Below, piece by piece: positions 1 through 5,912 of a stretch of DNA of 10,188 bases. The position numbers and the translations under genes are program-made. Under the pieces are notes generated by a model, which saw only the letters and a program-made list of their open reading frames with translations, had not been told where the DNA came from and made no database searches. The stretch's first letter is position 1; each line of letters opens with the position of its first letter. The stretch is from Casimicrobiaceae bacterium (GTDB lineage Bacteria > Pseudomonadota > Gammaproteobacteria > Burkholderiales > Casimicrobiaceae): the NCBI GenBank assembly GCA_955652025.1, contig CATPAO010000057.1, positions 1 to 10,188 on the forward strand, given 5' to 3'.

Positions 1-30
1 AAAGCGGCGCCGATCGGCGCCGCTTTTCTT
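1..30. terminator. Bidirectional Rho-independent terminator (perfect palindrome)
   Basis: Positions 1-13 and 14-26 are exact reverse complements, giving a GC-rich hairpin with A-runs on the left and T-runs on the right. The T-rich stretch TTTTCTTTT follows on the plus strand. On the minus strand the hairpin lies about 10 nt past the stop codon at 37-39 and ends in at least three Ts before the window edge. It should terminate the minus-strand two-gene unit on its right and any plus-strand gene entering from the left. Confidence 0.85.
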
Positions 31-36
31 TTGGGG

Positions 37-339
37 CTACACAGGCGGTCGGGCCGCGGCTTTAGAGCGTGCTTGCTTGAGGCGCGCCTCTCGCTCTTCC
101 CGGGCCTTCTTGGCCTCCTCCACCTTGCGGTGGGCGATGACGCTCACCGGCGGCAACCGATAGACAGGCATTCCATTGGCGAAGTTGCCGGTGAATACCC
201 CGACGTTTTGCGCTTCGATAGAGGCGTTGTCTTTTGGTTGGGGAACTGTTTTTTCGACGGCCACGGCAGGCGTGCCGATCGCGAGCAGCACGATCATCAG
301 AAGTGACGCAGAAACTCGAACAGTGCACTGCGTGGTCAT
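37..339 (-). CDS. Small exported protein of unknown function
   Basis: A 100-residue protein that I do not recognise as a named family. Residues 1-28 look like a Sec signal peptide: a short polar start with one Arg, a hydrophobic core (LLMIVLLAIG) and an AVA-type cleavage site, so the mature part of about 72 residues should be periplasmic or secreted. The mature part has a compact middle section (VGVFTGNFANGMPVYRLPP, residues 46-64). The tail is rich in Lys, Arg, Glu and Ala, probably one charged helix ending in a very basic segment. The start ATG (339-337) overlaps the TGA of the upstream DUF1127 gene as ATGA, so the two are probably translationally coupled. A GGGGAT element lies about 7 nt upstream. 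A terminator follows the stop. Export is well supported; function is unknown. Confidence 0.72.
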   Translation of the reverse strand: MTTQCTVRVSASLLMIVLLAIGTPAVAVEKTVPQPKDNASIEAQNVGVFTGNFANGMPVYRLPPVSVIAHRKVEEAKKAREEREARLKQARSKAAARPPV

Positions 340-620
340 AGTCGTATCCCCATTTCGAACCGCGTCCGATGCGTCACTGTCATCCGCGTCGCCGCGCACG
401 ACATCGACCAATCCGATGCGCCGATGTCTCTCAGCAGATGCGCGTTGATGCCGGCGAGGCCGTCGAATGCACGAATCTGGCGGCGCTGGTCCAAGTGATT
501 CCCCCACAGAGCAACCAACGTGCGCACTCCCGTGCGCAGCGCATCGCCGATACCGGCGGCGGTACGTCCGGGCGGCGGGCTGGACGCCGGAAGAGTGCAC
601 AGGGAAAGGTGGCCATGCAT
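336..620 (-). CDS. DUF1127 (YjiS-like) small protein
   Basis: A 94-residue protein. Residues about 44-68 carry the DUF1127 pattern: an Arg-rich helix (DQRRQIRAFDGL) followed by HLLRDIGAS, the 'LxDIGLS' signature of YjiS-like proteins. Most family members are short, basic and poorly characterised, and several have been linked to RNA binding or to phosphate and carbon metabolism; nothing here fixes the role. The first 35 residues are Pro/Ala-rich and not family-specific. I chose the ATG at 620-618 because GGAG (630-627) lies 6 nt upstream. A nearby ATG at 616 is in another frame. The gene is first in a two-gene unit with the exported protein (ATGA overlap) and is divergent from the LysR gene across a 102-bp gap, which makes it a plausible target of that regulator. 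Confidence 0.78.
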   Translation of the reverse strand: MHGHLSLCTLPASSPPPGRTAAGIGDALRTGVRTLVALWGNHLDQRRQIRAFDGLAGINAHLLRDIGASDWSMSCAATRMTVTHRTRFEMGIRL

Positions 621-722
621 GGCAAACTCCAATGGGTTGAGGGACGGTGGTAAGCTTATTAGCCCAGGCTTAGCTGGGGAAGCGACTTGTTTCGCCCACA
701 TTGGTAAGGCAGACTTACCGAT
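621..722. promoter_or_regulatory. Divergent promoter region with two dyads
   Basis: This 102-bp gap separates the divergent DUF1127 and LysR genes and must hold both promoters. Two inverted repeats are visible: CCCAG/CTGGG (663-667 and 674-678, 6-nt spacer) and GGTAAG/CTTACC (703-708 and 714-719, 5-nt spacer). A CTAAT pentamer occurs on the minus strand (662-658); CTAAT is the core reported for GcvA sites, but a single copy is weak evidence. A minus-strand TAATAA (661-656) could be a -10 element for the DUF1127 gene, with a poor -35 upstream, as is common at activator-dependent promoters. Assignment of the sites to LysR is inference. Confidence 0.5.
703..719. repeat. Inverted repeat GGTAAG-N5-CTTACC before lysR
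   Basis: A perfect 6-bp inverted repeat with a 5-nt spacer ends 3 nt before the lysR start codon at 723. Its left arm contains the only purine-rich stretch (AAGG, 706-709) that could serve as a weak ribosome binding site. The repeat could therefore be an autoregulatory operator or an RNA hairpin that masks the ribosome site. LysR-type regulators often repress their own gene from a site near the start. Confidence 0.45.
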
Positions 723-1655
723 ATGTCTCGCTTGCCTCTAAACACCCTCACGGCGTTTCGCGCGGTGGCCGAGTCGCAAAACCTGCGTGCGGCCGCTGAG
801 ACGCTGCACCTGACGCACAGCGCCGTCAGCCAGCAGATCCGCGGACTGGAGGAGCGGCTGGGCTTCGACCTGTTCGATCGCCGGGGACGGCGCGTGGTGC
901 TCAATCCGGCCGGCGAGGCCCTGCTACGCAGCGTCCAGACTGCACTGACGCAACTCGACGACGGCGTGCAGGCCGCCGCCGCGGCAGCGAGCGGAGCCGC
1001 ACAGCGAATCCGCGTGACGTCACTGCCTTCGTTTGCCCAGCGCTGGTTGCTGCCGCGGATGGGTCGCTGGCGCGATCGCCATCCAACGCTCGCGTTGGAG
1101 ATCGATGCATCGCACCAGTTGGTGGATCTGCAGCGCGAGGGCTTCCACGCGGGTTTGCGTCAGGGTCGAGGCCCATGGGCGGGCCTGGAATCGGAACTTC
1201 TATTCGACATGCCGATGCCGTTGATCGTCGTGGGCTCGCCGTCCGTCGCGAGGAGACTGCGGGGTGCGCAACCCGAGGCATTTGCGCGCGAGCCGCTACT
1301 TGGCGACGCCGAGTTATGGGAGCTCTGGTTTGCGGCCGCCGGACTGCGCACGCGCGTGACTCCCGTGGCAATCTTCAATGACGCCGGCCTGATGCTGCAG
1401 GCGGCGGAGCAGAACCTGGGCTTGGCGATCGGCCGCGAATTGCTCGCAGCCGACGCGTTGTGTGACGGACGCCTCGTCCGGCTATCGGATCTTTCGGTCG
1501 CCTACGAGCACGCGCATCCATACCACCTTGTCTATCCGCCGAGCCTGCGCGAGTGGCCGCCGCTGGAATCGCTGCGCAAATGGCTCCACGACGAGTTGGA
1601 GCTGTCGCGCAAGGCTTTGCATCCGGCGTCGGCGAAAAAGTCGCGCGCATGCTAG
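723..1655 (+). CDS. LysR-type transcriptional regulator, GcvA/AmpR-like
   Basis: A 310-residue DNA-binding regulator of normal LysR length. Residues 5-64 form the N-terminal winged helix-turn-helix: LNTLTAFRAVAES, then AAETLHLTHSAVSQQIRGLE as the HTH, then LGFDLFDRRGRRVVLNPAGE as the wing. The linker helix is Ala-rich (about 78-92), and the substrate-binding effector domain runs from about residue 94 to 295. The 'LPLNTLTAFRAVAE' opening and 'HSAVSQQIRGLEE' recognition helix resemble the GcvA/AmpR branch. The effector molecule cannot be read from sequence. The gene is divergent from the DUF1127/exported-protein unit, its most likely target, and convergent with fccB 88 bp downstream, so control of fccAB is possible but not supported by position. 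The ATG at 723 has only a weak ribosome site (AAGG at 706-709), inside a dyad. Confidence 0.92.
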   Translation: MSRLPLNTLTAFRAVAESQNLRAAAETLHLTHSAVSQQIRGLEERLGFDLFDRRGRRVVLNPAGEALLRSVQTALTQLDDGVQAAAAAASGAAQRIRVTSLPSFAQRWLLPRMGRWRDRHPTLALEIDASHQLVDLQREGFHAGLRQGRGPWAGLESELLFDMPMPLIVVGSPSVARRLRGAQPEAFAREPLLGDAELWELWFAAAGLRTRVTPVAIFNDAGLMLQAAEQNLGLAIGRELLAADALCDGRLVRLSDLSVAYEHAHPYHLVYPPSLREWPPLESLRKWLHDELELSRKALHPASAKKSRAC

Positions 1656-1718
1656 CGCACGCGTAACACGCCGCCACCGATAGTCCCTCCGGTTCCAGCG
1701 ATCGCCGACGCGGATCGG

Positions 1719-1743
1719 GTGCGGTCCTCGCTGGCCCGCACTT
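1719..1743 (+). terminator. Weak candidate terminator after lysR
   Basis: GTGCGG (1719-1724) can pair with CCGCAC (1736-1741) across an 11-nt loop, and three Ts follow. Two G-U pairs could lengthen the stem. The T-run is short and touches the fccB stop codon (1746-1744). This is the best hairpin in the convergent lysR/fccB gap, but it may not terminate efficiently. Confidence 0.25.
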
Positions 1744-3015
1744 TCACGTCAGCATGTCGCTCCAGATGTTGCGCGCCCACGCGAACCCATAATCGCCTTC
1801 TTGCACGCTCATCGCCGGAGACGTGCCGCCCGCGCCCGGCACGACGGTCAGCGTCTTCTGTTCGCGGTCGTATTGATGCACCGATGCGATATGCACGGCG
1901 TCGTGGTCCGTGATGAAGCTGTAGCAGGCGCTGGTCAGCACCGGCGCCGGGTTGACCGGCTGTCCGGCGAGCGACGCCAAAATCGCCGCCGCGGCCAGCT
2001 TTCCATGCTGGTTCGCCATATGCCCCGACTTCGGCATCTGCGGCGCGCCTTGGATCGCGTCGCCGAGTACGTGGATCCCCTTGGCCTTGATCGATTCGAA
2101 CGACAGGAAATCGACCTCGCACCACGCGTCGTTGGCGGTGATGACGCCCGCCTGCGCCGCGATGTTGCCCGCGCGATGCGGCGGGATGACGTTCAGCACG
2201 TCGGCCTTCGCGTCGTCCGCGGTCTCGAACTTCGCCGTCAGCGTCGCGACGTCGACGTCGACCAGCACGCAATCGGGCCGATACTCGACGATGCCCTTGT
2301 ACATCTCGTTCCACGCCTTGAGGAACAAGGGCTTCTCCGATTGCACGTCCTCGTTGCCGTCGAGAATCAGCACTTTCGCTCGCGGCTTCGCGCGCTTGAA
2401 ATACCACGCGACCTGACAGGCGCGTTCGTACGGACCGGGCGGACAGCGGTAAGGCGCGCGAGGAATAACGATCGCGAACACGCCGCCGTCTTGCATCGAC
2501 TCGAGCTGCCGCCGCAGGCTTAGGGTTTGCGCGCCCGGCTTCCATGCGTGCAGCACCTTGGCCTGCGCGTCGGCGTTGTCGAGTCCCGGCACGCGGCCGT
2601 ACAGAAAGTCGATGCCCGGAGAGAGCACGAGCCGGTCGTAAGGCAACGCAGCGCCGTGCGCCAGGCGGACGGCACGCCTGTCGGGATCGACCGCCGTCGC
2701 GGTGTCGCGGACGACCGTGATGCCTCGCCGCGCCAATCGGTCGTAGCCGATGGTGAGATCGGCGATCTGCATGCTGCCGCCAAGAACGAGATTCGACATC
2801 GGGCAGGACACGAACGCGGCCTCCGCCTCGACCAGCGTCACGTCGACCGACCCGCCGCCCCACAACGACAAATATTTCGCGGCCGTGGCGCCGCCATATC
2901 CGCCGCCGACCACGACGACCTTGCCGAACTTTGCGTTGTTGCCCATCGACGCGCAACCGCCCAATGCTGACGCGCCGACGCCGAGCATGGCCTGCATGAA
3001 TCGACGCCGATGCAT
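1744..3015 (-). CDS. fccB: Flavocytochrome c sulfide dehydrogenase, flavoprotein subunit
   Basis: Periplasmic FAD subunit that oxidises sulfide to sulfur or polysulfide and passes electrons to the FccA heme. With the ATG at 3015 it has 423 residues, typical for FccB/SoxF. Residues 2-20 form a Tat signal (RRRFMQ, then a hydrophobic stretch). It ends in LGGC (Cys21), a possible lipobox. VVVVGGGYGG (34-43) is the Rossmann FAD site. Key cysteines match Allochromatium FccB: Cys71 (VSCPMSN), expected to bind FAD covalently, and Cys191 (RCPPGPYERA) with Cys364 (SACYSF), the redox disulfide. HVLGDA (315-320) is the second FAD motif, followed by MPKSGHMAN. I chose ATG 3015 because GGGGTGA (3027-3021) lies 5 nt upstream; an in-frame GTG at 3024 would overlap it. 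fccA ends 16 nt upstream, so the two are co-transcribed. No sox genes are in view. Confidence 0.93.
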   Translation of the reverse strand: MHRRRFMQAMLGVGASALGGCASMGNNAKFGKVVVVGGGYGGATAAKYLSLWGGGSVDVTLVEAEAAFVSCPMSNLVLGGSMQIADLTIGYDRLARRGITVVRDTATAVDPDRRAVRLAHGAALPYDRLVLSPGIDFLYGRVPGLDNADAQAKVLHAWKPGAQTLSLRRQLESMQDGGVFAIVIPRAPYRCPPGPYERACQVAWYFKRAKPRAKVLILDGNEDVQSEKPLFLKAWNEMYKGIVEYRPDCVLVDVDVATLTAKFETADDAKADVLNVIPPHRAGNIAAQAGVITANDAWCEVDFLSFESIKAKGIHVLGDAIQGAPQMPKSGHMANQHGKLAAAAILASLAGQPVNPAPVLTSACYSFITDHDAVHIASVHQYDREQKTLTVVPGAGGTSPAMSVQEGDYGFAWARNIWSDMLT

Positions 3016-3020
3016 CGTTA

Positions 3021-3027
3021 TCACCCC
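3021..3027 (-). promoter_or_regulatory. fccB ribosome binding site deciding the start
   Basis: The minus strand reads GGGGTGA, then 5 nt, then ATG at 3015. An in-frame GTG at 3024 lies inside this element and has no better site of its own, so ATG 3015 is the preferred start. That places the twin arginines at residues 3-5. Confidence 0.5.
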
Positions 3028-3031
3028 ACTT

Positions 3032-3334
3032 CTAGCGTGCCGGCTGCGCGGCGAACCACGCGGAAACCTGATCGATCTGCTCGTCGGAAAAACCTTTGGC
3101 GAGTTGCGGCATCACGGTCCCGGTTCGCTTGCCCGTCTTGAATTCCTGCATCTTGGTCACGAGGTCCGTCCTCGTCATGCCGGCGAGCGACGGCATGCCT
3201 CCGACACCGACGCCGTTCGTGCCATGGCAGCTGGCGCAACTTGCCGCGATCGCGCGCGAGGGATTCGGTGCGGTGGATTGCGCCGTCACGCCGAGCGCGA
3301 CCAGCATCGCTAGCGCGATCATCGTCCGAATCAA
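3032..3334 (-). CDS. fccA: Flavocytochrome c sulfide dehydrogenase, monoheme cytochrome subunit
   Basis: Small class I cytochrome c that accepts electrons from FccB in the periplasm. The 100-residue product has a signal peptide (hydrophobic MIALAMLVALGV, cleavage near AQS-TA) and one heme site, CASCH (33-37; His37 is the proximal ligand). The tail TGTVMPQLAKGFSDEQI gives Met75 as the likely distal ligand, a pattern common in FccA-type cytochromes. It is the monoheme form of about 10 kDa, as in Chlorobium, rather than the diheme form of Allochromatium. I chose the TTG at 3334 because GGAGGAG (3349-3343) lies 8 nt upstream; the in-frame ATG at 3358 has no ribosome site and would put that sequence inside the gene. 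An ATG at 3322 is also possible. It is the first gene of the fccAB unit. Confidence 0.87.
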   Translation of the reverse strand: MIRTMIALAMLVALGVTAQSTAPNPSRAIAASCASCHGTNGVGVGGMPSLAGMTRTDLVTKMQEFKTGKRTGTVMPQLAKGFSDEQIDQVSAWFAAQPAR

Positions 3335-3342
3335 CGTTATCG

Positions 3343-3349
3343 CTCCTCC
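3343..3349 (-). promoter_or_regulatory. Strong ribosome binding site supporting a TTG start for fccA
   Basis: The minus strand reads GGAGGAG followed by 8 nt and TTG at 3334. This is the strongest Shine-Dalgarno match I noticed near any start here. Its position inside the longer reading frame that begins at ATG 3358 argues for the rarer TTG start. The TTG start also gives a cleaner signal peptide (MIRTMIALAM...). Confidence 0.55.
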
Positions 3350-3599
3350 GACCGGCATTCGACGTTATCTGTGAATGCCGACGATTGCATCGGTGCCCGC
3401 GGCCGTCAAGCACGTCGCGCCGTGTATCGAACGGATCATCGATCAGGGATTTGCGCGGAATGGGTTTCCGCCCAGCGGAAGGCGGGTCGTCGGCAACCAT
3501 TGTCGGCGGTATGGATACGAATGCTGCGGAAACAATGTGTTATCCAAGATGGCGCGTTATAAGACTGCGACAAATCAGCTACTAACTACCGCGATGCAA

Positions 3600-3700
3600 T
3601 AGCGATGCCCCATTACAGAGCGCATTGTTTTCCATAGCGTGGAATTTAATTCATGTTAATTGATTCTATTGATTATTTTTCATACTGCGCTGCGCAAAAA
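3600..3700. promoter_or_regulatory. AT-rich putative promoter zone for aceA and/or fccAB
   Basis: This is the most AT-rich stretch of the window. It contains a TTCCA/TGGAA inverted repeat (3630-3634 and 3640-3644) overlapping a GAATT-T-AATTC palindrome (3642-3652), then T-rich DNA to 3680. TTGATT occurs at 3660-3665 and again at 3669-3674, but neither has a convincing -10 at standard spacing. The composition suggests a promoter or regulator-binding region; the direction and start point cannot be fixed by eye. Confidence 0.4.
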
Positions 3701-3708
3701 CCCCTTGT

Positions 3709-3739
3709 AACGCAAGCGACGCTTTGCTAACGTTGCGTT
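3709..3739. repeat. Inverted repeat AACGCAA ... TTGCGTT
   Basis: AACGCAA (3709-3715) and TTGCGTT (3733-3739) are exact reverse complements with centres 24 bp apart. Between them lies TTTGCTAACG, a further related half-site. Half-sites on nearly the same helical face, at the edge of the AT-rich promoter zone upstream of aceA, suggest a regulator operator. The regulator is not identified. Confidence 0.4.
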
Positions 3740-3813
3740 GTCACGAGCTGTTCGCCGCAGCATCACGCGACGATCAGCCAGCGCGGCCGGGTGCCATCCA
3801 TCCAAGCCCGCCC

Positions 3814-3942
3814 GATCGGCCGAGCGATCCTCGCCGATCCGTGCAGCGAAACGCCGGCAACCGAGTTGCCGTTCGTGTCGCACCGCGGACGCACGCGCGC
3901 CTCGGCGACGCATGCGTCTCTTGACCAACTTGCCGGCGGCAA
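3814..3942 (+). other. Hairpin-rich 5' leader of aceA
   Basis: Three inverted repeats stand in a row upstream of aceA: GATCGGC/GCCGATC (3814-3820 and 3833-3839), CGGCAAC/GTTGCCG with a CGA triloop (3855-3861 and 3865-3871), and TTGCC/GGCAA (3930-3934 and 3938-3942). None is followed by a T-run, so they are not terminators. If transcription starts in the AT-rich zone, the mRNA leader would be more than 200 nt and partly folded. In GC-rich DNA some such repeats arise by chance. Confidence 0.3.
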
Positions 3943-3972
3943 CTCCGGCGTGGCCACGATGGGAGCACTGTA

Positions 3973-5286
<1,314 letters not shown>

Positions 5287-5310
5287 CGCGCGACAGCGTT
5301 CCCGTCGGCT

Positions 5311-5350
5311 GCGCCGCGCCGCCCGCAAGGGTTGCGCGGCGTTGTTTTTT
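5311..5350 (+). terminator. Rho-independent terminator of aceA
   Basis: CGCCGCGC (5312-5319) pairs with GCGCGGCG (5334-5341). Within the loop CCC-GCAA-GGG (5322-5331) forms a further short stem with a GNRA tetraloop, giving an almost continuous hairpin. It is followed by TTGTTTTTT (5342-5350). It starts about 25 nt after the aceA stop. Its T-run ends 3 nt before the thpR start codon. Confidence 0.88.
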
Positions 5351-5353
5351 GCG

Positions 5354-5902
5354 ATGACGGGCGCGACGCCGCCGCGCGAAACGGCGCGCGTGTTCTACGC
5401 GCTCGTGCCCGACCCGCCATTGCAATTGCAGTTGGCGGCCATTGGCCACGCGGTCGCGACGCGCGCCGGAGGCCGCGCGGTCCCGGCGGCGAACGTGCAC
5501 CTGACGCTGGCATTCGTCGGTGACGTCGCAACGGTGCGCCTCGACGCGTTGCGCGCGATCGTTCCCACGCTGCCGCGACAGGCGTTCGCGCTCGATCTGA
5601 ATCTTGTGGGCGTCTTCCGCCGCGCGCGCGTGGGATGGCTCGCGCCGGAAATCGCGCCGGACGCGCTTGCTACGTTGCGCACGACGCTCGCGGCGGCATT
5701 GACCGGCGCGGCATTTCCGCTCGAAGCGCGGCCGTTCCATCCGCACGTGACGCTCGCGCGGCGGTGCGTCCGAGCGATACCCACCGCGGCGTGCGCGCCG
5801 ACGGCGTGGCCTGTCACACGTGTTTCGCTGATGGAAACGCTACGCGACGAACGAGGTCTGCGCTACGGCGAGATCGCCGGAATGGATCTTGTCGGCGGCT
5901 GA
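5354..5902 (+). CDS. thpR: RNA 2',3'-cyclic phosphodiesterase (2'-5' RNA ligase family)
   Basis: A 182-residue member of the 2H phosphoesterase superfamily (LigT/ThpR), which opens 2',3'-cyclic phosphate ends of RNA; cytoplasmic, with a poorly understood physiological role in RNA end repair or tRNA metabolism. Both HxTx catalytic motifs are present: HLTL (residues 49-52), in the context NVHLTLAFVG, and HVTL (131-134), in the context FHPHVTLAR. The N-terminal ARVFYALVPD is the usual first strand, and the length is normal (about 180). The ATG at 5354 is the first good start; a TTG at 5342 is in frame but lies in the terminator T-run. No Shine-Dalgarno sequence is visible, because the aceA terminator occupies the leader. 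The gene ends 10 bp from the convergent sseA stop, with no terminator between them. Confidence 0.92.
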   Translation: MTGATPPRETARVFYALVPDPPLQLQLAAIGHAVATRAGGRAVPAANVHLTLAFVGDVATVRLDALRAIVPTLPRQAFALDLNLVGVFRRARVGWLAPEIAPDALATLRTTLAAALTGAAFPLEARPFHPHVTLARRCVRAIPTAACAPTAWPVTRVSLMETLRDERGLRYGEIAGMDLVGG

Positions 5903-5912
5903 TCCGAGCTCG

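Larger units (their letters stand above)
3335..3972. other. Long intergenic region between fccA and aceA
   Basis: About 640 bp between the divergent fccA and aceA genes with no gene I can support. The fccA side (3335-3540) is GC-rich and coding-like in composition. The centre (about 3541-3700) is clearly AT-rich and probably holds the promoters. From about 3740 to 3972 the sequence is GC-rich again and carries three short hairpins ahead of aceA. A 75-codon open frame on the plus strand (3375-3602) crosses both composition zones and has no recognisable domain or good ribosome site. Confidence 0.6.

Noticed and set aside
1652..2956. 434-codon open frame antisense-offset to fccB on the minus strand
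   Set aside because: It is an Arg-rich shadow frame of fccB, whose protein has clear FAD and cysteine motifs; such frames arise from high third-position GC.
1744..3015. Assignment of the flavoprotein as sulfide:quinone reductase
   Set aside because: The Tat signal, the RCPPGPYERA and CYS motifs and the adjacent cytochrome gene fit FccB/SoxF rather than SQR.
3538..3550. TTATCCAAG resembling a DnaA box near the AT-rich region
   Set aside because: Two mismatches to TTATCCACA, no cluster of boxes and no replication gene nearby.
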